In this document: in pieces, positions 8,425 through 17,544 of the stretch | How the letters are laid out: every line of letters begins with the position of its first letter | How positions within the stretch are numbered: the stretch's first letter is position 1 | From: Caballeronia telluris | GTDB lineage: Bacteria; Pseudomonadota; Gammaproteobacteria; Burkholderiales; Burkholderiaceae | Direction of reading: 5' to 3' | NCBI RefSeq assembly: GCF_001544495.1 | Contig: NZ_FCNZ02000001.1 | Span: 558,001 to 622,000, forward strand | DNA length: 64,000 nucleotides | The notes under the pieces: model-generated | What the model was told of the DNA's origin: nothing | What the model saw: the letters and a program-made list of their open reading frames with translations, nothing else | Databases searched by the model: none | Position numbers and translations under genes: made by a program

Positions 8425-9249
8425 TTACATGGCTTCGGTCACCGCGCGCAGGAACTGCTTCGTGCGCTCGTGCTGCGGCGCGGAGAAGAACTGCTGCGGC
8501 GGCGCCTGCTCGACGATCTTCCCTTGCGAGAAGAAGCACACGCGGTCGGCGAATTCCTTCGCGAAGCCCATCTGGTGCGTGACCATCAGCATCGTCAGGT
8601 TGTGCTCGTGGCCGAGCTTGCGGATCACGTTGAGCACTTCGCCGCACAGTTCGGGATCGAGCGCGGACGTCACTTCGTCGAACAGCATCACCTTCGGGCG
8701 CATCGCGAGCGCACGCGCGATCGCCACGCGCTGCTGCTGTCCGCCCGACAGTTGCGACGGATAGTGATTGCATTTGTCCGCGAGGCCGACCATCGAGAGC
8801 AGTTCGCGGCCGCGCTCGGTCGCTTCCTTCTTCGACATGCCGAGCACGCTCAAAGGCGCTTCGATCGTGTTTTGCAGCGCGCTCATGTGCGGAAAGAGAT
8901 TGAAGCTCTGGAACACCATGCCGATCTTGCTGCGCACCTGACGCACGTGGCGGTCGGATGCCGGCACGAGCGCGCCGTTCTTGATCTGGTGCGTGAGCGG
9001 CTCGCCCTCGACTTCGATCACGCCATCGGTCAGCGGATCGAGCGTCATCAATACGCGCAGCAGCGTGGACTTGCCCGAGCCGCTCGGCCCGATGATCGCG
9101 ACCTTCTCGTTGCGCGCGACGTCGAGGTCGAGTGCGTCGAGCACGGTCAGCGATCCATAGCGCTTCGTCACGCCCCGGAAGCGGACCATCGGGGCGGTGG
9201 CGGCTGCGTCGGCGGCTGCGCCGAGCGCAGGGTCGAGATCTCGTTTCAT
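8425..9249 (-). CDS. ehuA: Ectoine/hydroxyectoine ABC transporter ATP-binding protein
   Basis: A polar-amino-acid-type ABC ATPase of 274 residues. It has Walker A GPSGSGKST, Q-loop MVFQSFNLFPH, signature LSGGQQQRV, Walker B VMLFDEVTSALD and switch His in VTHQM. It powers uptake of ectoines from the periplasm with EhuB, EhuC and EhuD. The start at 9249 was chosen because AGGAG lies 7 bp before it; the upstream ATG at 9270 overlaps that site and lacks its own. The substrate is inferred from its position as last gene of the leftward ehu set, divergent from the enuR-eut-doe genes. Confidence 0.9.
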   Translation of the reverse strand: MKRDLDPALGAAADAAATAPMVRFRGVTKRYGSLTVLDALDLDVARNEKVAIIGPSGSGKSTLLRVLMTLDPLTDGVIEVEGEPLTHQIKNGALVPASDRHVRQVRSKIGMVFQSFNLFPHMSALQNTIEAPLSVLGMSKKEATERGRELLSMVGLADKCNHYPSQLSGGQQQRVAIARALAMRPKVMLFDEVTSALDPELCGEVLNVIRKLGHEHNLTMLMVTHQMGFAKEFADRVCFFSQGKIVEQAPPQQFFSAPQHERTKQFLRAVTEAM

Positions 9250-9331
9250 CTGCTTCTCCTGGAGTTCCATCAGCGGGCACCGCCGGGCCGGGTCTGGCTT
9301 ACGCGATCGATACGGACTTGCTGGTTGAAGA

Positions 9332-9991
9332 TCATGGCAGCCTCACGCGTCGTTCGAGGTGGCGCACGCCCGAGGCGAACGTCACGCTGATCAAAAGAAA
9401 GAACAGGCCGGTCATCGTGATCGGTTCGAGATAGCGGAACGTCTCGGAGCCGATGTTCTTCGCCTGCTGCATCAGTTCGACGACCGTGATCGCGGAGAGC
9501 ACCGGCGTGTCCTTGAACATCGCGACGAGGTAGTTGCCGAGCGCGGGAATGATCGGACGGATTGCTTGCGGCAGGATCACGCCGCCATACGTGCGCCACG
9601 GCGAGAGCGACAGCGCGCAGGCCGCTTCCCACTGGCCGCGCGCGACGCCGTTGAGTCCCGCGCGATACACCTCGGACACGTAGCACGCATAGTGCACCGC
9701 AATGCCGATGGTGCCCGCCATCAGCGCGGACATCGTGATGCCGTAGAGCGGCGCGACATAGAAGAGCACGTAGACCTGAATCAGAAGCGGCGTGCTGCGG
9801 ACGAATTCGACGAAGAAGGCGGTCGGCTTCGATACCGCCTGAATCTCGCTGCGGCGCAGGATCGCGAGCACGAGGCCGAGCACGAGCGCGATCGCAAAGC
9901 CGACGAGCGTGATGCCGATGGTGTACATCGAGGCGCGCAACAGAGCCGGCAGGATGTGCAGCGCATAGTTCATGTCGAAGAAATGGGTCAT
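9332..9991 (-). CDS. ehuD: Ectoine/hydroxyectoine ABC transporter permease EhuD
   Basis: A 219-residue inner-membrane permease with about five hydrophobic helices and the ABC coupling (EAA) loop GQWEAACALSLSPWRTYGGVILPQA. It pairs with EhuC to form the channel for ectoine entry. The ATG overlaps the ehuC stop (ATGA, 9988-9991). A gap of about 80 bp precedes ehuA, with no terminator seen. The amino-acid permease family is clear; ectoine specificity rests on the neighbouring catabolic genes. Confidence 0.9.
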   Translation of the reverse strand: MTHFFDMNYALHILPALLRASMYTIGITLVGFAIALVLGLVLAILRRSEIQAVSKPTAFFVEFVRSTPLLIQVYVLFYVAPLYGITMSALMAGTIGIAVHYACYVSEVYRAGLNGVARGQWEAACALSLSPWRTYGGVILPQAIRPIIPALGNYLVAMFKDTPVLSAITVVELMQQAKNIGSETFRYLEPITMTGLFFLLISVTFASGVRHLERRVRLP

Positions 9992-10656
9992 GGCGCGGTC
10001 CTCGGCGTGCGGCGGGCGATGTGGCTGCTGAAGCGCCGTTCGAAGTGCCGCATCACGAGCGAGATGACCTGTGCGAGCACGAAGTAGATGACGAGCGTGA
10101 GCGCGAAGATCTCGGCCGTCTTGAACGTCGATTCGTCGAGCTGGCGCGCGCGGAACGTGAGGTCCGAGAGCGTGATGAGCGAGACGAGCGACGTGCCCTT
10201 GAGCAGTTCGATCATCAGGTTGGTCGCGGGCGGCAGTGCATTGATCATCGCCTGAGGCAGCACGATGCGGCGCATGCGGGTCGCCGCCGGCATGTTGAGC
10301 GCGATGGCGGCTTCATACTGTCCGCCCGGCACCGAGCGCAGCGCGCCGCGCAGGATTTCGGAGCCATACGCGCCGTAGTGCAGCCCGAGGCCGACGATAG
10401 CCACGGTGAACGGCGTCAGTTCCAGATTGAACGGCGGCAGCGGCAGCACGAAGAAAAACCAGAAGAGCTGCACGAGCAGCGATGTGCCGCGAAAGACTTC
10501 GACATAGGCATTGCCCAGCCATCGCACGGGTCGCCACGGCGCGGTGCGCAGCACGGCCGCAACGCCTGCCATCACGATCGCGAGCAAGATGCTGTAGAAC
10601 GCGATTTCGATGGTGACGAGGGTGCCCTTCATCAGCAGGGGCATGAGTTCTTGCAT
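9988..10656 (-). CDS. ehuC: Ectoine/hydroxyectoine ABC transporter permease EhuC
   Basis: A 222-residue permease of the His/Glu/Gln transporter type, with an EAA-like loop GGQYEAAIALNMPAATRMRRIVLPQA and several membrane helices. The start was set at 10656, where GAGGT lies 7 bp upstream and the protein begins MQELMPLLMKG. The longer frame to 10746 adds a charged, unlikely N-terminus. It is the second gene of the ehuBCDA operon, about 100 bp after ehuB. A stretch of roughly 90 bp between them shows no obvious promoter. Confidence 0.9.
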   Translation of the reverse strand: MQELMPLLMKGTLVTIEIAFYSILLAIVMAGVAAVLRTAPWRPVRWLGNAYVEVFRGTSLLVQLFWFFFVLPLPPFNLELTPFTVAIVGLGLHYGAYGSEILRGALRSVPGGQYEAAIALNMPAATRMRRIVLPQAMINALPPATNLMIELLKGTSLVSLITLSDLTFRARQLDESTFKTAEIFALTLVIYFVLAQVISLVMRHFERRFSSHIARRTPRTAP

Positions 10657-10752
10657 GACGCTACCTCGCTTGAACTGTCGGGCGCGTGACGGGATAGCCG
10701 GTGCGCCCTGAATCACCCGAAGCGGCGTAACGGTACGCCGCTTCACTTCACA

Positions 10753-11610
10753 TCAGCCGCCGCACAACTCGGCGGTGGTCTTCTTCGGCAGGTTGCTCTT
10801 GTCGAAGCCGAAGGGCGCGACCGTCTTCAGATGGTCTTCGGTGCCGAGCCAGGCATGCAACTGCTTGTTCACTGCGTCGCGCAGGTCCGTGTCGTCGGGA
10901 CGGAAGGCCAGGGCGCCGTAGCCGGTGTGCTTCGGATCGTCCTTGAAGTCGGCGATGGCTTCCAGTTGCGGGCCGCCCTTCGTGGCGAGACCCTTCATCG
11001 TCAGCGCGGTGCCGACGGCAGCATCGGCGCGGCGCGCGCGCACGGCTTGCAGTTGCGCGGTCGTGTCGGGCACCTGGAGGATCTGGTCGTCCTTGATGCC
11101 GGCCTCGCGCGAATAGCCCAGTTCGGCCGTGCCGGCCATCACAGCAAGTTTCGTGTCCGGTGCCTTCGCGACGTCGCCGTAGCTCTTCAGACCTTTCGGA
11201 TTGCCCTTCAGCACGAGCAGCGTGTCGGGAATCTCGTACTGCGGATCGGCGAATGCCACTTGCTTGCAGCGCTCGGGCGTCACATACATGCCGGCCGCGA
11301 TCACGTCGAAGCGGCCTGCGCGCAGGCCGGGAATCAGCGCACCCCATTCGGTCAGCACGGCATCCACTTTCTTCACGCCGAGCTTCGCGAAGATCTTCTT
11401 GGCAATCTCCGGCGACTCGCCCGTCACGGTGCCATCGGGCGTCGTGTAGGCGAACGGGTTTTCATTCGCGTAACCGATGCGCACCTCGCCCGTGCGCTGG
11501 ATGCGCTGCAAGGTGGTTTCCGCGCTCGCGACCGGCGCATATGCGGCCAGCCCCGCGGCTGCCACGACACACAGCGCCCCCAGCATTCCAGACACTCGCT
11601 TGATTTGCAT
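10753..11610 (-). CDS. ehuB: Ectoine/hydroxyectoine ABC transporter substrate-binding protein
   Basis: A 285-residue periplasmic SBP_bac_3 protein with a clear signal peptide (about 1-29, ending VASA). The family pattern TGEVRIGYANENPFAYTTPDGTVTGESPEIAKKI follows. It captures ectoine or hydroxyectoine and delivers it to EhuC/EhuD. The frame stays open far upstream, but the ATG at 11610 is the start that opens directly on the signal peptide. The gene is divergent from enuR, and the shared region (11611-11859) holds a TAGGACA element also found upstream of eutB. Confidence 0.9.
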   Translation of the reverse strand: MQIKRVSGMLGALCVVAAAGLAAYAPVASAETTLQRIQRTGEVRIGYANENPFAYTTPDGTVTGESPEIAKKIFAKLGVKKVDAVLTEWGALIPGLRAGRFDVIAAGMYVTPERCKQVAFADPQYEIPDTLLVLKGNPKGLKSYGDVAKAPDTKLAVMAGTAELGYSREAGIKDDQILQVPDTTAQLQAVRARRADAAVGTALTMKGLATKGGPQLEAIADFKDDPKHTGYGALAFRPDDTDLRDAVNKQLHAWLGTEDHLKTVAPFGFDKSNLPKKTTAELCGG

Positions 11611-11704
11611 GTTGATCCCGTTCGGTGGTTCGTTGTTCAGCGTGGTGGGTTGCGCCGCACAATCTTCCGGCGCCCTGGACGGATGCTCGCTAACCCTTAG
11701 TCGA

Positions 11705-11806
11705 CCTTGACTGACAAGGCCTTGCGGGTGTTGCGTAACACAGCCATGAACGCAGCATACAAAGCCATATATTTGTTCCGATTGCTCTAGGACAATTATT
11801 TTCCTA
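11705..11806. promoter_or_regulatory. ehuB-enuR divergent control region with TAGGACA element
   Basis: The 250-bp region between ehuB and enuR holds TAGGACAAT (11788-11796), facing TCCTA (11802-11806) as an imperfect dyad. The same 9-mer (TAGGACATT) occurs twice upstream of eutB. A short CCTTG/CAAGG inverted repeat (11705-11719) lies nearer to ehuB. These are candidate EnuR or other operator sites; -35/-10 elements could not be fixed with confidence. Confidence 0.55.
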
Positions 11807-11859
11807 CCGTGTTTTAGGCCACTATGGAGGCACGGAAAGAGGGCATCGAAGGAGCAAAA

Positions 11860-13257
11860 GTGAACGACCGATGGCGCGAGGCGGTGCAAACCGTGCAAGG
11901 CGCGCAGTCCAAATACAAGCGCCTGGTGAAGGCGATAGCGAACGACATCGAGAACGCGGCACTCGCTTCCGGCGCGCGCTTGCCGCCGCAGCGCGATGTC
12001 GCGGCGGACCTCGGCATCAGCGTGCAGACGGTCACGAACGCCTACAAGGAACTGGAGCGGCAAGGCCTGATCCGCTGTGAGGTGGGACGCGGCAGCTTCG
12101 TCGCGGAACGCGTCACCGAGACCATGTCGAACTACATGCTCGATACGGCCGAGCGCTCCGTCGTCGATTTCTCGATTGCGCGCATCGTTCATACCGCCGA
12201 GCACGACGCGATGTGGCGCAAGGTCTGCGCGACGCTCGCAACCGTCGACGACCAGCCGTGGATACGCGCCTTCCGGCCCATTGCGGGCTTCGAGCATCAT
12301 CGCCAGGCGGGTGTCGAATGGCTCGCGTCGCTCAACATGCCGGCGAACGTCGAGACCCTGCTCGTGACGAACGGCGCGGCGCACGGCATCTTTCTCGCGC
12401 TCGCTTCCATCGTCGGGCCGGGCGATACCGTGCTGTGCGAAAGCCTCACGGATCACGGCGTGATCGGCTCGGCGAACGTGCTGGGATTTACGCTGAAGGG
12501 GCTCGAGATCGACGAGCACGGCATCCGCCCCGAGCACTTCGAGGAGATGTGCGACAGCGAGCGCGTCTCCGCGCTCGTCTGCACGCCGACGCTGAACAAC
12601 CCGACTGTCGCGATGATGCCCGATTCGCGGCGCCGCGCGATCGCCCGCATTGCCGAGCGCTACGGCGTCTACGTGATCGAGGACGATGTCTACGGCGCGC
12701 TGCCCGCGAAAGCGCAGACGCCCATCGCGAGCCTGATCCCGGAGCGCGCGTTCTACTGCACGAGCATGACGAAGTCGGTGTTGAGCGGCTTGCGCACCGG
12801 CTACCTGACGATGCCGCCGCGCCTCGCGTTGCGCGCCGAAAGCGTGCTGCGCGTGAGCAGCTGGATGGCGACCTCGCCGATCGCGGAAGTGGCGACGCGC
12901 TGGATCTTCGACGGCACCGCGCAACGCCTCGTCGAGATCCAGCGCGAGCGGCTCGCCAAGCGCCAGGCCATCGTGCGCGAAGCGCTTGGCGCCTACGTGC
13001 TCGGCAGTCATCCGCACGCGCTTTCCGTCTGGCTGCGCGTGCCCGACTACTGGCAGGCCGAGCGCATCACGCGCGAGCTCCGCAATCGCGACATCGCGGT
13101 GACTTCGCCCGATCCGTTCCTCGTGCGCGGCGCCGAGCGTCCTAACGCGGTGCGCCTGTGCGTAGGCGCCGAAGTGACCGACGCGACCTTTCGCAACGCC
13201 ATCGACACGATCCGCGCCGTGTTCGAGCAATACCCGCATGTGCACGACTTCAACTGA
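11860..13257 (+). CDS. enuR: MocR/GntR-type PLP-dependent regulator of ectoine catabolism
   Basis: A 465-residue fusion of an N-terminal GntR winged helix (ARLPPQRDVAADLGISVQTVTNAYKELERQGLI) with an aminotransferase fold. The PLP-binding lysine is Lys305 in SMTKSVLSGLR, and the EDDVYG motif lies near 274-279. Characterised EnuR represses ectoine genes and is released when PLP reacts with ectoine-derived diaminobutyrate compounds. I set the start at GTG 11860 because GAAGGAG (11848-11854) precedes it closely; the ATG at 11824 is in frame but has no such site. It is divergent from ehuB and the first gene of the rightward degradation operon. Confidence 0.9.
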   Translation: MNDRWREAVQTVQGAQSKYKRLVKAIANDIENAALASGARLPPQRDVAADLGISVQTVTNAYKELERQGLIRCEVGRGSFVAERVTETMSNYMLDTAERSVVDFSIARIVHTAEHDAMWRKVCATLATVDDQPWIRAFRPIAGFEHHRQAGVEWLASLNMPANVETLLVTNGAAHGIFLALASIVGPGDTVLCESLTDHGVIGSANVLGFTLKGLEIDEHGIRPEHFEEMCDSERVSALVCTPTLNNPTVAMMPDSRRRAIARIAERYGVYVIEDDVYGALPAKAQTPIASLIPERAFYCTSMTKSVLSGLRTGYLTMPPRLALRAESVLRVSSWMATSPIAEVATRWIFDGTAQRLVEIQRERLAKRQAIVREALGAYVLGSHPHALSVWLRVPDYWQAERITRELRNRDIAVTSPDPFLVRGAERPNAVRLCVGAEVTDATFRNAIDTIRAVFEQYPHVHDFN

Positions 13258-13264
13258 AATGATC

Positions 13265-13319
13265 TAGGACATTCCAAATCGATTTTTTAGGACATTAGAC
13301 TCGGTTGCACTAGAACTCA
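13265..13319 (+). promoter_or_regulatory. Three 23-bp-phased TAGGACATT-like repeats upstream of eutB
   Basis: TAGGACATT at 13265-13273 and again at 13288-13296, then a weaker TAGAACTCA at 13311-13319. All three have the same orientation and start exactly 23 bp apart, about two helical turns. The array fills the enuR-eutB gap. Direct repeats on one DNA face are typical operators of MocR dimers, so this is a likely EnuR site, by inference. Confidence 0.65.
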
Positions 13320-13335
13320 ACGCAGCCGCGCTCAC

Positions 13336-14301
13336 ATGTCCGCCATCTCGCTTGCCGATGTCTATCGCGCGCGTCAACGCATCGAAGGGCGCGTCTGCCG
13401 CACGCCGCTCGTTCAATCGCCGGCGCTCTCGCGAATTGCCGGCGTGCCGGTTCATCTCAAGCTCGAAACCGTGCAGCCGACCGGCAGCTTCAAACTGCGC
13501 GGCGCGACCAATGCGCTTGCGCAACTCGTCGAAGAAGGCGCGACGCGCGTCGTGACTGCATCGACGGGCAATCACGGACGCGCCGTCGCTCACGCGGCGC
13601 GCGCGCTCGGCATGGAAGCGGCGGTGTGCATGTCGTCGCTCGTGCCGAAGAACAAGGTCGATGCGGTGGCGGCGCTCGGCGCGCGCGTCGTGATCGCCGG
13701 CAAGAGCCAGGACGATGCGCAGATCGAGGCGCTTCGTCTCGTGCGCGAGGAAGGCTTCGCGTTCGTGCCGCCCTTCGACGATGCGCGCGTCATCGCCGGG
13801 CAGGCCACCATCGGCCTCGAGATCCTCGAAGCGCTGCCCGATGTCGCGACGATCCTCGTGCCGCTGTCGGGCGGCGGACTCTTCAGCGGCGTCGCGTTCG
13901 CGGCGAAGCACATCAATCGCGATGTGCAGACGATCGGCGTGACGATGGAGCGCGGCGCCGCAATGCACGCGAGCCTCGCGGCGGGCAAGCCGGTGCTCGT
14001 CGACGAACTGGAGACACTGGCCGATTCGCTCGGCGGCGGCATCGGTCTCGACAACCGGCACACGTTCGCAATGACGCGCGAACTGATCGATCGCGTCGTG
14101 CTGCTCGACGAAGCGTCGATTGCGCGCGGCATCGTGCATGCCTATCGCGAGGAGCGGCTCGTCGTCGAAGGCGCGGCGGCGGTGGGCATGTCGGCGGTGC
14201 TCGACGGCGCGCTGCACGACGCGCGCGGACCGCTCGTGATCGTCGTCAGCGGCTGCAACATCGACATCGAAACGCATCGCCGCATCATTGGAGCCTCGTG
14301 A
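13336..14301 (+). CDS. eutB: Hydroxyectoine utilisation dehydratase EutB
   Basis: A 321-residue fold-type II PLP enzyme of the threonine/serine dehydratase family. Lys53 in PTGSFKLRGA is the likely PLP lysine, and SGGGLFSG (about 176-183) is the phosphate-binding loop. In ectoine clusters EutB is thought to act with EutA and EutC in turning hydroxyectoine into ectoine. No eutA is present here. The stop is one base before the eutC start. The start at 13336 follows the repeat array with no strong Shine-Dalgarno sequence visible. Confidence 0.88.
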   Translation: MSAISLADVYRARQRIEGRVCRTPLVQSPALSRIAGVPVHLKLETVQPTGSFKLRGATNALAQLVEEGATRVVTASTGNHGRAVAHAARALGMEAAVCMSSLVPKNKVDAVAALGARVVIAGKSQDDAQIEALRLVREEGFAFVPPFDDARVIAGQATIGLEILEALPDVATILVPLSGGGLFSGVAFAAKHINRDVQTIGVTMERGAAMHASLAAGKPVLVDELETLADSLGGGIGLDNRHTFAMTRELIDRVVLLDEASIARGIVHAYREERLVVEGAAAVGMSAVLDGALHDARGPLVIVVSGCNIDIETHRRIIGAS

Positions 14302-14302
14302 C

Positions 14303-15292
14303 ATGGCCGACATATCCCTTCTCGGCGAAGCGCAACTGCGCGCGCTGGTGCCGCTCGATCTCGCCGCCATCGACCAGGTCGAGGCCGCGTTCCGCTCGCT
14401 TGCGACCGAAGCCGTCGCGATGCCGCCGATCCTTCGTCTCGACATTCCCGAGCACGCGGGCGAGGTCGATGTGAAGACCGCTTATCTGCCGCGCTTCGAC
14501 AGTTTCGCGATCAAGGTGAGCCCGGGCTTCTTCAACAATCCGTCGCTCGGGTTGCCGAGCCTGAACGGGCTGATGCTCGTGCTCTCGGCGCGTACCGGAC
14601 TGACCGAAGCCGTATTGCTCGACAACGGCTATCTCACCGCGGTGCGCACCGCCGCAGCGGGCGCGGTGGCCGCGCGCTGGCTCGCGAAGCAAACGGCGAC
14701 GCGTGTCGCGATCATCGGCGCGGGCGAGCAGGCGCGACTGCAACTGAACGCGCTGATGCTCGTGCGCAAGATCGAGCACGTGAGCGTCTGGGCGCGCGAT
14801 CCGCAACGCGCGGCGCGCTTTGCTGAAGAGACACGCGTGCCGTGCGAAGTCGCCGACAGCGTGCATCAGGCGCTCAGGCACGCCGACATCGCCATCACCA
14901 CGACGCCGAGCCGCGAGCCGCTGATCCACGCGCGCGACCTGCATCCGGGATTGCACATCACCGCGATGGGTTCGGACGCGGAGCACAAGAACGAACTCGC
15001 ACCCGACGTCTTCGCGGCCGCGCGCTATATCTGCGACCGCGTGCAGCAGACGCGCGTGCTCGGCGAACTGCATCACGCGATCGAAGCTGGCGCCGTCGCG
15101 GCGGACCGCGCGTTTGCTGAACTCGGGCAAGTGATCGCAGGACAGATGCCGGGCCGCACGGACGACGCGGACATCACCATTTGCGACCTGACCGGCACGG
15201 GCGCGCAGGACACGGCCATCGCCGCGCTCGCGATTGCGCGCGCGAAGGCGGCGGGCGCAGGCACCACTTTCACCAACGACGTGACGCTCTGA
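14303..15292 (+). CDS. eutC: Ectoine utilisation protein EutC (ornithine cyclodeaminase family)
   Basis: A 329-residue NAD(P)-binding protein of the ornithine cyclodeaminase/mu-crystallin family. It has the Rossmann motif AIIGAGEQARLQ, the substrate-side KVSPGFFNNPSLGLPSL, and the GSDAEHKNEL region typical of the family. It is proposed to work with EutB in hydroxyectoine conversion. The ATG at 14303 is preceded by GGAG inside the eutB end, and the two genes are one base apart. A second member of this superfamily lies at 59706-60638. Confidence 0.9.
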   Translation: MADISLLGEAQLRALVPLDLAAIDQVEAAFRSLATEAVAMPPILRLDIPEHAGEVDVKTAYLPRFDSFAIKVSPGFFNNPSLGLPSLNGLMLVLSARTGLTEAVLLDNGYLTAVRTAAAGAVAARWLAKQTATRVAIIGAGEQARLQLNALMLVRKIEHVSVWARDPQRAARFAEETRVPCEVADSVHQALRHADIAITTTPSREPLIHARDLHPGLHITAMGSDAEHKNELAPDVFAAARYICDRVQQTRVLGELHHAIEAGAVAADRAFAELGQVIAGQMPGRTDDADITICDLTGTGAQDTAIAALAIARAKAAGAGTTFTNDVTL

Positions 15293-15302
15293 AGAGGGGA
15301 CG

Positions 15303-16511
15303 ATGTCAGACACAACGCAACAGGAACGACCGAACGTGCGCCTCGCGTTCGAGCGCAGCGAGTACGAGGCGCGCATCGCGAAGACGCGGCGTGCGATGCA
15401 GAAGGCCGGCGTCGATCTCATGATCATGACCGACCCGACCAACATGGCGTGGCTCACCGGCTACGACGGCTGGTCGTTCTACGTGCATCAGTGCGTGCTG
15501 CTCTCGATGGAAGGCGAGCCCGTGTGGTTCGGCCGCGGCCAGGACGCGAACGGCGCGAAGCGCACCGTGTTCATGCAGCACGACAATATCGTCGGCTACC
15601 CCGATCATTACGTGCAGTCGTCCGTGCGCCATCCGATGGACTATCTGTCGAAGGAAGTGATCGCGGCGCGCGGCTGGGACACGTGCCGGATCGGCGTGGA
15701 GATGGACAACTATTACTTCAGCGCGAAGGCGTATGCGTCGCTGACGCAGCACGTGCCGAAGGCGCAGTTCGTCGATGCGACCGCGCTCGTCAACTGGCAG
15801 CGCGCGGTGAAGTCGCCGCGCGAGATCGAGTACATGCGCGTGGCGGCGCGCATCGTCGAGAAGATGCACGCGCGCATTCTCGACAAGGTCGAGCCGGGCA
15901 TGAAGAAGAGCGATCTCGTCGCGGAAATCTACGCGGCGGGCATCACCGGCGTCGAAGGCTACGGCGGCGACTATCCGGCCATCGTGCCTTTGTTGCCGAC
16001 CGGCTCGGACGCAGCCGCGCCGCATCTCACGTGGGACGATTCGCCGTTCACCGCGAACGCCGGCACGTTCTTCGAGATCGCCGGATGCTTTAAGCGCTAT
16101 CACTGCCCGCAGTCGCGCACCGTGTATCTCGGCCGCCCGCCACGGCATTTCATCGAAGCGGAGAAGGCGGTTGTCGAGGGCATCGAAGCGGGGCTCGCCG
16201 CAGCGAAGCCGGGCAATCTCTGCGAGGACATCGCCCACGCGTTCTTCGCGGTGTTGCGCAAGTCGGGCATCGAGAAGGACAGCCGCTGCGGCTATCCGAT
16301 CGGCGCGAGTTATCCGCCGGACTGGGGCGAGCGCACGATGAGCCTGCGTCCCGGGGACAAGACCGTCCTCGAACCCGGCATGACGTTTCACTTCATGCCG
16401 GGGCTGTGGCTCGACGATTGGGGCCTCGAAATCACGGAGAGCATCCTGATTACGGATACCGGCGTCGAGACCTTCTGCAACACGCCTCGCAAACTGTTCG
16501 TGAAGGAGTAG
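15303..16511 (+). CDS. doeA: Ectoine hydrolase (M24 peptidase-like fold)
   Basis: A 402-residue protein with a creatinase-like N-terminal domain and a C-terminal M24 pita-bread domain, also called EutD. It opens the ectoine ring to N-acetyl-2,4-diaminobutyrate. Family traits are MIMTDPTNMAWLTGYDGWSF, the central RIVEKMHARILDKVEPGMKKSDLVAEIY, and the C-terminal YPIGASYPPDWGERTMSL. A GAGGGG Shine-Dalgarno sequence precedes the ATG. It lies 10 bp after eutC and 3 bp before doeB. The substrate assignment is strong because every partner gene of the pathway surrounds it. Confidence 0.93.
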   Translation: MSDTTQQERPNVRLAFERSEYEARIAKTRRAMQKAGVDLMIMTDPTNMAWLTGYDGWSFYVHQCVLLSMEGEPVWFGRGQDANGAKRTVFMQHDNIVGYPDHYVQSSVRHPMDYLSKEVIAARGWDTCRIGVEMDNYYFSAKAYASLTQHVPKAQFVDATALVNWQRAVKSPREIEYMRVAARIVEKMHARILDKVEPGMKKSDLVAEIYAAGITGVEGYGGDYPAIVPLLPTGSDAAAPHLTWDDSPFTANAGTFFEIAGCFKRYHCPQSRTVYLGRPPRHFIEAEKAVVEGIEAGLAAAKPGNLCEDIAHAFFAVLRKSGIEKDSRCGYPIGASYPPDWGERTMSLRPGDKTVLEPGMTFHFMPGLWLDDWGLEITESILITDTGVETFCNTPRKLFVKE

Positions 16512-16514
16512 CGA

Positions 16515-17543
16515 ATGCGCGCGTCCCCGATCCAGCCGACGGTCGATTTTTCCGCCGACGGCGAGCAGCACGGCTTTCTCAAGCTGCCGTATTCACGCGA
16601 CGACTCCGCGTGGGGCGCGGTGATGATTCCGGTCACCGTCGTGAAGCGCGGCGACGGGCCGACCGTGCTGCTCACGGGCGGCAATCACGGCGACGAGTAC
16701 GAAGGTCCGATCGCGCTGTCGAAGCTCGCCTCGACGCTCAAGGCCGGCGACATCAACGGCCGCGTGATCATCGTGCCGTTCATGAACTTCCCGGCGTTCA
16801 AGGCGGGCACGCGCACGTCGCCGATCGATGCGGGCAACCTGAACCGCAGCTTCCCGGGCAAGCCCGACGGCACCGTGACCGAGAAGATCGCGGACTACTT
16901 CCAGCGTCATCTGCTGCCGCTTGCCGACTACGTGCTCGACATCCACGCAGGCGGCAGGACGCTCGACTTCGTGCCGTTCGCGGCGATCCACCTGCTGCCG
17001 GATTCGACGCAGCAGGCGCGTTGCGAAGCCGCGATGCGCGCGTTCGGCGCGCCGTATTCGATGCGCATGCTCGAACTCGACAGCGTCGGTCTCTTCGACA
17101 GCGCGGTGGAAGAAGCGGGCAAGGTGTTCGTGTCGACGGAACTGGGCGGCGGCGGGTCCGCGACGGCGGCGAGCGTGGCGATCGCCGAGCGGGGCGTGTA
17201 CGGCTTGCTCGCGCATGCGGGCGTGTTGTCGAAGGAAACCTTCGACAACGGCGAAAAGGCGCGCACCACGATGCTGCTCGACATGCCCGACGGCTCCTGC
17301 TACACGACGAGCGAGCATAGCGGCCTGCTCGAAATGTGCCGTGATTTAGGGGACATCGTGCAGCAAGACGACGTGCTCGCGCGCGTCTACGATGCGACGC
17401 GCACCGGCACCGCGCCCGTCGAATACCGCGCGAAGCGTGGCGGCCTGCTGGCGGCGCGCCACTTCCCGGGGCTCGTGCAGATCGGCGATACGGTGGCCGT
17501 CGTCGCGGATATCGTCGAGCGCAACATTCCGGTGGCGATCTAA
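16515..17543 (+). CDS. doeB: N-acetyl-L-2,4-diaminobutyrate deacetylase
   Basis: A 342-residue zinc hydrolase of the succinylglutamate desuccinylase/aspartoacylase family (M14-like), also called EutE. Zinc ligands are suggested by GGNHGDEYEGP (His and Glu) and DIHAGG. NLNRSFPG is the substrate-side motif. It removes acetate from the DoeA product to give L-2,4-diaminobutyrate. It starts 3 bp after doeA and ends one base before the TTG start of doeX, so translation is probably coupled across the set. Confidence 0.93.
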   Translation: MRASPIQPTVDFSADGEQHGFLKLPYSRDDSAWGAVMIPVTVVKRGDGPTVLLTGGNHGDEYEGPIALSKLASTLKAGDINGRVIIVPFMNFPAFKAGTRTSPIDAGNLNRSFPGKPDGTVTEKIADYFQRHLLPLADYVLDIHAGGRTLDFVPFAAIHLLPDSTQQARCEAAMRAFGAPYSMRMLELDSVGLFDSAVEEAGKVFVSTELGGGGSATAASVAIAERGVYGLLAHAGVLSKETFDNGEKARTTMLLDMPDGSCYTTSEHSGLLEMCRDLGDIVQQDDVLARVYDATRTGTAPVEYRAKRGGLLAARHFPGLVQIGDTVAVVADIVERNIPVAI

Positions 17544-17544
17544 G

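Noticed and set aside
11611-13245. Extended upstream frame of ehuB
   Set aside because: The reading frame stays open into the antisense of enuR, but the signal peptide at 11610 marks the true start.
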